Shown here piece by piece: positions 24,688 to 33,045 of a DNA stretch of 64,000 nucleotides; position 1 is the stretch's first letter, and the number at the start of each line of letters is the position of its first letter. The stretch spans positions 248,001 to 312,000 of the forward strand of contig NZ_JBFRXN010000002.1 of the NCBI RefSeq assembly GCF_040947875.1, given 5' to 3'. The position numbers were made by a program, and so were the translations under genes. The notes under the pieces are model-generated. The model had not been told where the DNA came from, did no database searches, and was given only the letters and a program-made list of their open reading frames with translations. The stretch is from Pseudomonas sp. MYb118. Its GTDB lineage: Bacteria; Pseudomonadota; Gammaproteobacteria; Pseudomonadales; Pseudomonadaceae.

Positions 24688-24776
24688 TGTGGGAGCGAGC
24701 CTGCTCGCGATTGCGGTGTGTCATTCACTGTAGATGTCACAGATGGATCGCTATCGCGAGCAGGCTCGCTCCCACA
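24688..24776. repeat. REPIN
   Basis: TGTGGGAGCGAGCCTGCTCG ... CGAGCAGGCTCGCTCCCACA, 13 nt after the alaC stop. Confidence 0.92.
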
Positions 24777-24819
24777 GGGGATCTCCACAAGGGCTATTTT
24801 CTGCACATCAATCACCCAC

Positions 24820-24847
24820 AAAAAAACCGCATCGCTGCGGTTTTTTT
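24820..24847. terminator. bidirectional intrinsic terminator
   Basis: A run, CCGCA-TCGC-TGCGG, then seven T. Symmetric A and T runs make it functional for both alaC (plus) and gntP (minus), which converge here. Confidence 0.92.
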
Positions 24848-24864
24848 GTGCCTGCCATCCGCCC

Positions 24865-26217
24865 TTAGACGAACAGCGACAACAACAGGATAAAGCCCAG
24901 GCCCACCACCGACAGGATGGTTTCCATCGCGGTCCAGGTCTTGAAGGTTTCGGCCACGGTCATGTTGAAGTACTGCTTGACCAGCCAGAAACCGGCGTCG
25001 TTCACGTGGGACAGGATCAGGGAACCGGCACCGGTGGCCAGCACCAGCAGCTCGCGGTTGACGCCCGGGATCATCCCCACCACCGGCACCACGATGCCCG
25101 CGCCGGTAATGGTCGCCACGGTAGCGGAACCGGTGGCAATGCGAATCACCGCGGCCACCAGCCACGCCAGCAGGATCGGCGAGATCTGCGCCGCCACGGC
25201 CATGTGGCCGATCACGTCACCCACGCCGCTGGTTACCAGCATCTGCTTGAAGCCACCACCGGCACCGATGATCAGGATGATTGCGGCGGTCGGCGCCAGG
25301 CTGGCATCCAGCCACTTGAGCATCTGTTGCGAACCGATGCCCTGCTTGTAGCCGAAGGTGTACAGCGACAGCAGCAAGGCCAGCAGCAGTGCCGAGATCG
25401 GGTGACCGATCAGGTCCATGAAGGTGCGGAAGAAGTTGCCGTCGGGCAGCACCACGTCGGCAAAAGTCTTGAGCAGCATCAGGAACACCGGCGACAGCAC
25501 GGTGACCAGGGTAATGCCGAAGCTTGGCAGGTTGGCCGAGTCGGTCTCGCGGGCCAGTTGGTCCACCAGTTCCTGGTTCGGGTGACCGGGAATGTGCTTG
25601 GCAATGAAGGTACCGAAGATCGGGCCGGCAATGATGGCGGTCGGCAGTGCGACGATCAGGCCGTAGAGGATGGTCTTGCCGATGTCGGCACCGAACACGC
25701 CGATGGCCAGCAGCGGGCCCGGGTGCGGAGGCACCAGGCCGTGTACCGCCGACAGGCCGGCCAGCAGCGGGATACCGATCTTGATGATCGACACGCCGGT
25801 GCGCCGGGCGACGATGAACACCAGCGGAATCAGCAACACGAAACCGATTTCGAAGAACAGCGGGATGCCCACCAGGAACGCGGCGAACATCATCGCCCAC
25901 TGCACTTTTTCCTTGCCGAAGGCGCGGATCAGCGTCTGCGCGATCTGGTCCGCCCCACCGGACTCGGCCATCATCTTGCCGAGCATGGTGCCCAGCGCGA
26001 GGATGATGCCGACGAAACCGAGCACGCCACCGAAGCCGTCCTGGAACGCCTTGATGATGGTGCCGATCGGCATGCCGGAGGTCAGCCCGAGGAAAGCGGC
26101 GGCGATGATCAGGGCAATGAAGGGGTGGAACTTGAACTTGGTGATCAGGACGATAAGCCCGATCACCGTCACCACTGCATCGAGCAGCAGGAAGGTTTCG
26201 TGGGACATGCCAAACAT
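24865..26217 (-). CDS. gntP: gluconate:H+ symporter, GntP family
   Basis: 450 aa, about twelve membrane segments. GntP-family features: ALIIAAAFLGLTSGMPIGTI, GIPLFFEIGFVLLIPLVFIV, and LVPPHPGPLLAIGVFGADIG. It imports gluconate with a proton. Start MFGMSHETF, with AGGAGA 8-9 nt upstream. Immediately before that is an (AAC)n motif, 26234-26247, of Crc/Hfq type. Last gene of the gnt cluster: gntK is 81 bp upstream, with a GntR-type operator between them. Confidence 0.93.
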   Translation of the reverse strand: MFGMSHETFLLLDAVVTVIGLIVLITKFKFHPFIALIIAAAFLGLTSGMPIGTIIKAFQDGFGGVLGFVGIILALGTMLGKMMAESGGADQIAQTLIRAFGKEKVQWAMMFAAFLVGIPLFFEIGFVLLIPLVFIVARRTGVSIIKIGIPLLAGLSAVHGLVPPHPGPLLAIGVFGADIGKTILYGLIVALPTAIIAGPIFGTFIAKHIPGHPNQELVDQLARETDSANLPSFGITLVTVLSPVFLMLLKTFADVVLPDGNFFRTFMDLIGHPISALLLALLLSLYTFGYKQGIGSQQMLKWLDASLAPTAAIILIIGAGGGFKQMLVTSGVGDVIGHMAVAAQISPILLAWLVAAVIRIATGSATVATITGAGIVVPVVGMIPGVNRELLVLATGAGSLILSHVNDAGFWLVKQYFNMTVAETFKTWTAMETILSVVGLGFILLLSLFV

Positions 26218-26233
26218 TAGGGGTGTCTCCTGG

Positions 26234-26247
26234 TTGTTGTTGTTATT
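26234..26247 (-). promoter_or_regulatory. Crc/Hfq-type A-rich motif at the gntP leader
   Basis: On the minus strand AATAACAACAACAA, directly before the gntP ribosome binding site. Matches the AANAANAA catabolite-activity motif bound by Hfq/Crc in pseudomonads. Suggests translational repression when preferred carbon is present. Confidence 0.6.
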
Positions 26248-26273
26248 AAAGCGGGTTATTCGAACGCTGAAAG

Positions 26274-26285
26274 GACAGCGCTATC
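26274..26285. promoter_or_regulatory. GntR operator candidate 1 (gntP)
   Basis: GACAGCGCTATC, a near-palindrome with the AGCGCT core typical of LacI-family operators; about 57 nt before the gntP start. Confidence 0.65.
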
Positions 26286-26298
26286 TCTACGGGAAAAA

Positions 26299-26832
26299 TC
26301 AACCGGCGCGTTTCAGGCCGTGCTCCAGCCACCAGGCATGCGCCTGTTGTGCCAACTGCTCGACGCTGTGGTTGGAGGCGTCCAGCGCCAGGGTCAGCGG
26401 CTCGCCCACCGGTGATTCGAGGGTGGCAAACTGGCTGTCGATCAGGGTCGAGGGCATGAAATGACCCGGCCGATGGGAGACGCGGTCAGCGGCCACCTCA
26501 GGGGTCAGTTCGAGGAACACGAAGCCCAGGCCGGGCAAAGCGCTGCGCAGGCGTTCGCGATAAATGTGCTTGAGCGCCGAGCAGGTCAGCACCGGACGCT
26601 GGCCTGCGGCATCGACCCGGCGCAGTTCGGCGCACAGGGTGTCGAGCCAGCCGGCACGGTCGTCGTCGTTCAGGGGGATGCCCGCGCTCATTTTTTCGAT
26701 ATTGGCGGCAGGGTGAAAGGTATCGCCTTCAATGGCAGTGGCGCCGCTGAGCTCGCAGAGAGCTTCGCTGACGCAGGTCTTGCCGCAACCGGCGACGCCC
26801 ATGATGACCAGGGCGGTGATGGGATGAGTCAT
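26299..26832 (-). CDS. gntK: gluconokinase
   Basis: 177 aa, the usual length of the short GntK/IdnK type. Walker A is GVAGCGKT (residues 12-19); the gluconate-binding segment GDTFHPAANIEKMSAGIPLN and DDRAGWLDTL, and RPVLTCSALKHIYRERLR, are as in the family. It phosphorylates gluconate to 6-phosphogluconate, feeding the Entner-Doudoroff pathway encoded at 49-52 kb. Sits between gntP and the divergent gntR, with operators on both sides. Confidence 0.94.
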   Translation of the reverse strand: MTHPITALVIMGVAGCGKTCVSEALCELSGATAIEGDTFHPAANIEKMSAGIPLNDDDRAGWLDTLCAELRRVDAAGQRPVLTCSALKHIYRERLRSALPGLGFVFLELTPEVAADRVSHRPGHFMPSTLIDSQFATLESPVGEPLTLALDASNHSVEQLAQQAHAWWLEHGLKRAG

Positions 26833-26850
26833 GTAACACCTCAGCGCGCA

Positions 26851-26862
26851 GACAGCGCTACC
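26851..26862. promoter_or_regulatory. GntR operator candidate 2 (gntK)
   Basis: GACAGCGCTACC, 19 nt before the gntK start. Identical over 14 bp to candidate 3. Confidence 0.65.
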
Positions 26863-27001
26863 TTTGCCAGTTATGACACTAGACCAAAAGCAGAAGTTGC
26901 CGACGCCTTCTTGTCATTTTTGTGGTTTGCAGCCAATTGCGTCCCAACGCCGAAAAGCGAGCTTCAGGTCAAACTCGCTTACGCATTTGCAGCTGCTTCG
27001 G

Positions 27002-27013
27002 GACAGCGCTACC
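27002..27013. promoter_or_regulatory. GntR operator candidate 3 (gntR)
   Basis: GACAGCGCTACC, 35 nt before the gntR start; suggests autoregulation. Confidence 0.65.
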
Positions 27014-27047
27014 TTAGTGCCTTGAATTTTGTTTGGCAAGCCGCCCG

Positions 27048-28079
27048 ATGACCTCCCCTAAAAACGATAAAAATACTCGAACCACTGGCCGTCCGACCCT
27101 CAATGAAGTGGCCCGACTGGCCGGCGTCAGCCCGATCACCGCTTCGCGCGCGTTGCGCGGGGTCAGCACGGTCGCCACTGAGCTGGTGGAAAAAGTGCAG
27201 AAAGCCGCGCAGGAGCTCAACTACGTGGTCAACCCCGCCGCCCGCGCCCTGGCCTCGGCCCAGAGCCATTCGGTGGTGGTGCTGGTGCCGTCGTTGTCCA
27301 ACCTTCTGTTCATCGACACCCTGGAAGCCATTCATCAGGTTTTGCGCCCCAAGGGCTTCGAAGTGCTGATCGGCAACTTCCACTACTCGCGTGATGAAGA
27401 AGAAAACCTGTTGCGCAACTACATGGCCTACCAGCCGCGCGGCCTGTTGCTGACCGGCTTCGATCGCACCGAGAGCTCAAGGCGGATGATCGAAGCGAGC
27501 AACATTCCCTGCGTCTACATGATGGAGCTGGACAGCGCCGCCGGGCTCAATTGCGTCGGCTTCTCGCAATTGGCGGCCGGCGAAACGGCGGCTCAGCACC
27601 TGCTGTCCCGTGGGCGCAAGCGCCTAGCCTACATTGGCGCGCAACTCGACCAACGCACCCTGCTGCGTGGCGAAGGCTTTCGCAAGGCGTTGCAAGCGGC
27701 CGGTCGTTACGACCCCGACTTGGAAGTGCTGACCCCGCGCGCCTCCTCCGTAGGTTTGGGCGGTGAACTGTTCCTGCAACTGATCGCCAGCCATCCGGAT
27801 GTCGATGCGATCTTCTTCGGTAACGACGACCTGGCCCAGGGCGCGCTGCTGGAAGCGATGCGCTGCGGCATCAAGATCCCCGAGCAGGTGGCGATCCTGG
27901 GTTTCAACGACCTGCCGATGTCGGCGCACATGGTCCCGCGCCTGAGCAGCATCAACACCCCGCGTGAAGCCATTGGTCGCCGGGCTGCCGAGCAAATGCT
28001 GACCCTGATGGCCGGCAACACCGTGGCCCGGCCCGTGCAGGACATGGGCTTCGAATTGATGGTGCGGGAAAGCACCTGA
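27048..28079 (+). CDS. gntR: LacI-family gluconate repressor
   Basis: 343 aa. The N-terminal LacI headpiece is at about residues 16-62 (TLNEVARLAGVSPITASRAL, then the hinge-region NPAARALAS), followed by a periplasmic-binding-protein-like effector domain with FFGNDDLAQGALLEAMRCGI and ILGFNDLPMSAHMVPRLSSI. Start ATG at 27048 without a strong Shine-Dalgarno; a TTG at 27033 is possible. Divergent from gntK-gntP, with three matching palindromes in their control regions, so it should repress them and itself until gluconate or 6-phosphogluconate is present. Not to be confused with GntR-superfamily regulators. Confidence 0.9.
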   Translation: MTSPKNDKNTRTTGRPTLNEVARLAGVSPITASRALRGVSTVATELVEKVQKAAQELNYVVNPAARALASAQSHSVVVLVPSLSNLLFIDTLEAIHQVLRPKGFEVLIGNFHYSRDEEENLLRNYMAYQPRGLLLTGFDRTESSRRMIEASNIPCVYMMELDSAAGLNCVGFSQLAAGETAAQHLLSRGRKRLAYIGAQLDQRTLLRGEGFRKALQAAGRYDPDLEVLTPRASSVGLGGELFLQLIASHPDVDAIFFGNDDLAQGALLEAMRCGIKIPEQVAILGFNDLPMSAHMVPRLSSINTPREAIGRRAAEQMLTLMAGNTVARPVQDMGFELMVREST

Positions 28080-28148
28080 CCCGCTCGCCGGGGCTTTTCA
28101 ACTAACCTTGAAGGTAAGCCCCCGTTCTGGCGCTAAAGGAGTGGCTTT

Positions 28149-28781
28149 ATGGAACATGCACTGAAGATTCTTGGCAAAGCCTCGTCCATCAACGTCAGGA
28201 AAGTCCTGTGGACCTGCGACGAGCTGGGCATCAGCTATGAGCGCGAGGACTGGGGCAGCGGGTTCGCCTCGACCCACAGCCCGGAATTCTTGCGCCTGAA
28301 CCCCAACGCGCAAGTGCCAGTGATCATCGACGAGGCCGGGGTGTTGTGGGAGTCCAACACCATCTGCCGCTACCTGGCCGGCAAACACCACAACAGCGAG
28401 TTGCTGCCGACGGATCCGGCGGCGCGGGCCCAGGTGGAAAAGTGGATGGACTGGCAGGCCACCGACCTCAACGGTTCGTGGAGCTACGCCTTTACCGCGC
28501 TGGTGCGCAAGGACCCGGAGTTCCAGGACCCGCAGCGCATTGCCCACGGCCTGCGCGGCTGGAACCAGAAAATGGCGATCCTCGAACATCAGTTGGCGAG
28601 CACCCAGGCGTTTGTGGTCGGCGCGCACTTCACCCTCGCCGATATCGTCATCGGGCTGTCGATCAATCGCTGGTTGATGACGCCGATGGAGCGCCCTGAC
28701 TTTCCGGCCATCGACGAGTATTTCCAGCGACTGGCGCAACGCCCCGGTTTTCTCAAACACGTCTGCAACGGCCTGCCCTGA
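28149..28781 (+). CDS. glutathione S-transferase family protein
   Basis: 210 aa. N-terminal thioredoxin-fold domain with a Ser-type active-site region (GKASSINVRKVLWTCDELGI), the cis-Pro in NAQVPVIID, and the glutathione-binding ESNTICRYLA. All-alpha C-terminal domain with the folding motif FTLADIVIG. Conjugates or reduces small electrophiles with glutathione; substrate unknown. Good AAGGAG site upstream. Follows gntR on the same strand by about 70 bp but is probably separate. Confidence 0.92.
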   Translation: MEHALKILGKASSINVRKVLWTCDELGISYEREDWGSGFASTHSPEFLRLNPNAQVPVIIDEAGVLWESNTICRYLAGKHHNSELLPTDPAARAQVEKWMDWQATDLNGSWSYAFTALVRKDPEFQDPQRIAHGLRGWNQKMAILEHQLASTQAFVVGAHFTLADIVIGLSINRWLMTPMERPDFPAIDEYFQRLAQRPGFLKHVCNGLP

Positions 28782-28940
28782 TCGGTCGGCCGCTGCCGCC
28801 CGGCGGCAAAAGATGACCGCTCGTCCTTGAATGTACAGCCGACGCCACAAGCCAAGCCTTTGTAATTAAAGACTTTTATGGCTTGGGCACGCTAATTGCT
28901 CTTCGCTCTGTACCGCAACCACCTACAAGGTCTACTCATC

Positions 28941-29519
28941 ATGTTGGTCAGTGCACAACAGAACCTGGTTACACCCCTGTTCCTCAAAAAGCCCGGCGAA
29001 GATCCGACCACCGATGCCGCTGCCGGCCTGCAGGGCGGCCTGCAAGGCATGCTGATGCAGAACGTGCAAAACAACCTCCAGCTGCAAAACAGCAAAGAGG
29101 CCGGCAACGTCCAGGCCGCTGTTTCCAAGCTGAGCACCGAGCAGGTCAACGCCGCCGCCAAAATCAGCGACAACGTTGACGAGGCGTTCGCGAAAACCCG
29201 TGTCGAGCTGCAAGCGACTTACGCGCCACTGCCGGAAGGCACCAAGGAGCGCATCGGCACCAGCGGTAGCGCCACCCAGGACTTCAAGGACTGGATGGCC
29301 AAGTCCCCGGAAGAACGCATTCATGATGCGATTCTCGAAGAGATGGGGCTGACTGAGGAAGAAATCGCCGAAATGCCGCCGGAAAAGCAAAAAGCTATCG
29401 GTGAGGAAATCGCCCAGCGCATGCAGGACAAGGCCGCCATTGCCAAGACCGAGCAGGCGCAGGAAAGCGGTGACCCAAGCAAGGCCCCGGTGGTCGAGAA
29501 GTTCCTGGCGTCGTTGTAA
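28941..29519 (+). CDS. hypothetical protein, Gln/Ala/Glu-rich
   Basis: 192 aa from MLVSAQQNLVTPLFLKKPGE. No signal peptide or membrane segment. Mostly helical: a Gln/Asn-rich N-terminal third (QGGLQGMLMQNVQNNLQLQN), then KLSTEQVNAAAKISDNVDEAF and an acidic patch KSPEERIHDAILEEMGLTEE EIAEM. The acidic segment recalls an EF-hand-like helix-loop-helix, but no calcium-loop consensus is seen. The family is not recognised; it looks like a Pseudomonas conserved hypothetical. Monocistronic, followed by a REPIN. Confidence 0.75.
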   Translation: MLVSAQQNLVTPLFLKKPGEDPTTDAAAGLQGGLQGMLMQNVQNNLQLQNSKEAGNVQAAVSKLSTEQVNAAAKISDNVDEAFAKTRVELQATYAPLPEGTKERIGTSGSATQDFKDWMAKSPEERIHDAILEEMGLTEEEIAEMPPEKQKAIGEEIAQRMQDKAAIAKTEQAQESGDPSKAPVVEKFLASL

Positions 29520-29543
29520 TCACACCAGGCACAACACCGCCCC

Positions 29544-29631
29544 TGTAGGAGCGAGCTTGCTCGCGATGCGGTGTGTCAGAGATATAAGTGTGGCTGACAC
29601 ACCGCCATCGCGAGCAAGCTCGCTCCTACAG
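29544..29631. repeat. REPIN, copy A of a near-identical pair
   Basis: An 88-bp hairpin with arms TGTAGGAGCGAGCTTGCTCG / CGAGCAAGCTCGCTCCTACA and inner arms GCGGTGTGTCAG / CTGACACACCGC. Differs from 32942-33028 by about one base. Confidence 0.93.
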
Positions 29632-29634
29632 GGA

Positions 29635-30954
29635 TCAATTCAACTGCAATGTCGAATTGAACTGGCTGATCGCATCCACCACATGCCGTGAGCCCTGCTG
29701 GATCTCCAGGATCACCTCCCCCGCCTCATTCGCTAACTCGACCCCAAGCCCGGTTCGGCTCAGGCTCGACTGCATGCTCGACACCGCACTCACCGACAGG
29801 TCGTGGTTCTTGCGTACCACATCGACGATCTCCACCGTAGCCTGGCTGGTGCGGGCGGCGAGGCTGCGTACTTCATCGGCCACTACCGCGAACCCGCGCC
29901 CGTGTTCCCCGGCGCGCGCCGCTTCGATGGCCGCGTTGAGCGCCAGCAGGTTGGTCTGGTCGGCAATGCCGCGAATGGTCTGGACGATGGTACCGATGAT
30001 GTCCGACTGCTTGCTCACCGCGTCGATGCTCAGCGCCGCCTGGTTCAGGTCGCGGGAAATGTCCTGGATGATCTGCACCGTCTGCTGCACCACCTGCGAA
30101 CCCTTCTGCGCACAGGCGTCGTTTTGCACCGAGGTGCTGTGGGCCGACTCGGCGGCGGTTTGCAGGGTGGTCATTTGATGGGTAATGTCGCTGGCGAACT
30201 TCACCACCTTGTACAGACGCCCCTTGGTGTCGAACAGCGGGTTGTAGGACGCTTCGAGGAAGATGGTGCGACCGTGCTTGTCCTTGCGCTCGAAACGGTG
30301 CGAGTGATACTCGCCGCGATTGAGTGACGCCCAGAACGCCTTGTAACCGGTGGATTCCGCTTCAGCACGGTGGCAGAACAGGCTGTGGTGCTGGCCGACG
30401 ATCTCGCCCAGCGAGTAGTGCGTGGCGTTGAGGAAGTTGTCATTGGCGGTGATCACGCGACCATCCGGGGTGAATTCGATCACCGCCATGGACCGGCCGA
30501 TGGCCGCCAGCATGCTTTTGTTCTCGTGTTCCTCGTGCACCCGTTCGGAAATGTCGGAGGCCACCTTGATCACACTTTTTACCTGACGATCCGCGCCGAA
30601 CACCGGCATGTAACTGGCTTCGAGCCACACTTCCCGGCCGCTCTTGTCCAGGCGCGGGAACGTGCCGCTGACCGGTTCGCCACGGGCCAGGTCGCGCCAC
30701 AGCCTGGCGTATTCTTCGCTGCGGTAGAACGACTCTTCACAAAAGATCCGGTGATGTTTGCCGCGCACCTCTTCGGCGCTGTAACCCATGGCTGCGCAAA
30801 AATTATCGTTGGCTTCGATGACGAAGCCGTCCGGGGTGAACTCGATCATCGCCATGGAACGGCAGATGGCCGCCAGTTTGGCGTTGGCCTCGCCCAGCGC
30901 ACAGCTGAAACGTTCGATTTCCAGCAGGTCAGCCTTGTGATGCAGATTGAACAT
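29635..30954 (-). CDS. double-PAS methyl-accepting chemotaxis transducer (BdlA-like)
   Basis: 439 aa, no membrane segment, so cytoplasmic. Two PAS domains: residues about 28-140 ([34 protein letters not shown]) and about 148-262 ([34 protein letters not shown]). A shortened MCP signalling domain follows, with an intact tip ([40 protein letters not shown], about 325-365). Architecture and size match P. aeruginosa BdlA (417 aa), needed for biofilm dispersal, though Aer-like taxis is possible. Start MFNLHHK. Monocistronic. Confidence 0.9.
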   Translation of the reverse strand: MFNLHHKADLLEIERFSCALGEANAKLAAICRSMAMIEFTPDGFVIEANDNFCAAMGYSAEEVRGKHHRIFCEESFYRSEEYARLWRDLARGEPVSGTFPRLDKSGREVWLEASYMPVFGADRQVKSVIKVASDISERVHEEHENKSMLAAIGRSMAVIEFTPDGRVITANDNFLNATHYSLGEIVGQHHSLFCHRAEAESTGYKAFWASLNRGEYHSHRFERKDKHGRTIFLEASYNPLFDTKGRLYKVVKFASDITHQMTTLQTAAESAHSTSVQNDACAQKGSQVVQQTVQIIQDISRDLNQAALSIDAVSKQSDIIGTIVQTIRGIADQTNLLALNAAIEAARAGEHGRGFAVVADEVRSLAARTSQATVEIVDVVRKNHDLSVSAVSSMQSSLSRTGLGVELANEAGEVILEIQQGSRHVVDAISQFNSTLQLN

Positions 30955-31364
30955 GGTCGTATCACCCTAAGCGCGGTTTTTTTTGATAGATGAAAGTGCT
31001 TCGGCCTTTCATTGCATCCACCACAACGTTCCCCAGGAACAGGCACACGCGTCCCTCCACGGGAGGGACTGGTCAGGTGATCAAATGATTTGAATCGGAG
31101 AGTCCATTTGGCAACGCTCGTCTCAAGACATCCGTCTCTTGAAAGCCCGGGACCGGGCCAACCCTGATGTTTTCATAGCAAACTCCATTTAAGGCAAGGC
31201 TCCTTGGCGCTCGTTGCGGTGCCTTGGCTTGCGCACTCTCGAGCCTGCGCGGACGACCTGTCCGACACAGTTAGTTACGAGTCAGCATAGACAGTCGCCC
31301 ATAGCACGCAAGGCCACTAGTCGGCCAGCATCTGGGACAAAATCGGTTCAGCGCTATTCTTTTT
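30955..31364. other. 410-bp intergenic region without a gene
   Basis: Lies between the start of the double-PAS MCP gene and the stop of the LysR gene. Two perfect hairpins are visible: GTCCCTCC-ACG-GGAGGGAC at 31051-31069 and GCCCGG-GA-CCGGGC at 31145-31158, neither followed by a T run. No REP and no convincing open frame. It must contain the MCP promoter, but I cannot place it. Confidence 0.6.
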
Positions 31365-32237
31365 TCAGCGAGTCGCCAGCATCGCCAACAACGCCTCGAC
31401 GGCTGCCGAAGGTGGCTTGCCTGGCGCCACCACCAGGGCGAATTCACGGTCGATGCGCGGCTTGAGCGGCATCACCCGCAGCCCCTGGAGCTGCTTGGGC
31501 AGGGTCATCTCCGGCACCAGGGTCACGCCGATGTTCTCCCGCACCAAGGTGAAGGCGCTGTTCCATTCGCGCACCTCGACCCGCACGTCGTCGAGCTGCA
31601 GGCCGGCATCGCGGGCCAGGCTGCGGGCGTTGGTCGAGCAGCCACCCGTGGCCAGTACAAAGGGCTGTTGCGCCAGTTCCGCAAGCGTGACGCCCTCTTC
31701 CGTCGAGCGCCGCGCCAGGTCATGGCCGGTGGGCACGACGGCCATCCAGGCATCACAGCCCAGGCGGCCAGCATTGCGCTCGGGCGGCGGGTTCAACACC
31801 ACGCCGACATCCACCAGGCCGGCGGTCAGCAGACTGTCCACTTCGTCGTCGCTGACCTCCAGTGCCACCACCTCGATTCCCGGATAAAGCCGGTTGAACT
31901 CGCGCAGCAAGGGCGGCAGGAACGTCGCCAGCACCATGGGGAAACTGGCCAGGCGGATCGTGCCGCGCTGCACGCCCTTGGCCGCATCGACGGTGCTGCG
32001 GATGCTCTCCAGAGCGCCGAGCATGCTGCGCGCCTGCTCGATCACCGACAGGCCGACGGCCGTGGGCAGGGTCTGGCGGTTTTCCCGGCTGAACAATTGC
32101 ACGCCCAGGGTCTGCTCGATCAACGCCAGCGCCTGGCTGGCGGCCGATTGCGTCATGCCCACGCGCTCGGCGGCGCGGGTGATGTTGCCGGTGTCCGCCA
32201 CGGCCACAACCATTCGCCAGTGCATCAGGTTCATCAT
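31365..32237 (-). CDS. LysR-family transcriptional regulator
   Basis: 290 aa. HTH at residues 4-62 (WRMVVAVADTGNITRAAERV, GMTQSAASQALALIE). Effector domain follows with DVGVVLNPPPERN and GCSTNARSLARDAGL. The gene is divergent from the gstA-like gene with about 100 bp between starts, so this GST is the likely target. Effector unknown. Confidence 0.9.
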   Translation of the reverse strand: MMNLMHWRMVVAVADTGNITRAAERVGMTQSAASQALALIEQTLGVQLFSRENRQTLPTAVGLSVIEQARSMLGALESIRSTVDAAKGVQRGTIRLASFPMVLATFLPPLLREFNRLYPGIEVVALEVSDDEVDSLLTAGLVDVGVVLNPPPERNAGRLGCDAWMAVVPTGHDLARRSTEEGVTLAELAQQPFVLATGGCSTNARSLARDAGLQLDDVRVEVREWNSAFTLVRENIGVTLVPEMTLPKQLQGLRVMPLKPRIDREFALVVAPGKPPSAAVEALLAMLATR

Positions 32238-32336
32238 GGCAGTAGCTCTCCTTATGGCAGCACCCTGAAAGATTAATTTTACCGAGGGTGGCGCGCACTA
32301 TGACACTGGCGCCACTCCCTCACCAGAGACCTGCCG

Positions 32337-32939
32337 ATGAAGCTGTATTACGCCCCCCAGGCCTGTTCGCTGGCGCCGCACATTGTGTTGCGCGAACTCG
32401 AGCTGCCTTTCGAACTGATCCGCGTCGACAACCGCAGCAAACGAACCGCCGACGGTGCCGACTTCCTCACCATCAACCCCAAGGGCTACGTAGCAGCGTT
32501 ACAACTGGACAACGCCCAGGTGCTGACCGAAGGCCCGGCGATCCTGCAATACCTGGCGGACCTGCGCCCCGAAGCCCACCTGGCGCCGACAACCGGAACG
32601 TTCGAACGGGTGCGCTTGCAGGAGTGGCTGAACTTCGTCTCGACGGAGATCCATGGCGGGCTGGGCTGGCTGTTCAACGAGCGATTTGCCGAGGAGGTAA
32701 AAACGCAGATCAAAGAGAAACTGTTCAAGCGCTTTGCCGTGTTGTGCCAGACCCTGGAGCGCCAGGATTATCTGCTGGCGAGCGGCTTCAGCGTGGCTGA
32801 CGCGTACCTGTTCACGGTGCTGCGCTGGGCAGCGGGGTTTGCCATCGACCTGCAGCGGTGGCCGGCGCTGGCGAAATTTCAGGCGCGAATCGGCCAGCGC
32901 CCATCGGTCAGTGCAGCGTTGGCCGCGGAGCTGGCGTGA
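32337..32939 (+). CDS. gstA: beta-class glutathione transferase (GstA-like) lacking the cis-proline
   Basis: 200 aa, MKLYYAPQACSLAPHIVLRE. Cys10 and the surrounding motif mark the bacterial beta class, and LTEGPAILQYLADL is the glutathione-gamma-glutamyl contact. The invariant cis-Pro of the thioredoxin fold, in a NPKGxVPAL motif, is Ala here (NPKGYVAALQL, A53), as the codons GTA GCA GCG confirm. This residue normally shapes the glutathione site, so activity may be changed. Divergent LysR gene upstream, REPIN downstream. Fold assignment is certain; catalytic class less so. Confidence 0.88.
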   Translation: MKLYYAPQACSLAPHIVLRELELPFELIRVDNRSKRTADGADFLTINPKGYVAALQLDNAQVLTEGPAILQYLADLRPEAHLAPTTGTFERVRLQEWLNFVSTEIHGGLGWLFNERFAEEVKTQIKEKLFKRFAVLCQTLERQDYLLASGFSVADAYLFTVLRWAAGFAIDLQRWPALAKFQARIGQRPSVSAALAAELA

Positions 32940-32941
32940 CC

Positions 32942-33028
32942 TGTAGGAGCGAGCTTGCTCGCGATGCGGTGTGTCAGAGATATCAGTGTGGCTGACACAC
33001 CGCCATCGCGAGCAAGCTCGCTCCTACA
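32942..33028. repeat. REPIN, copy B of a near-identical pair
   Basis: Nearly identical to 29544-29631 through both arms and the loop (AGATATCAGTGTGG against AGATATAAGTGTGG). Begins 2 nt after the gstA stop. Confidence 0.93.
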
Positions 33029-33045
33029 GGAAGGCAACAGCAGGG

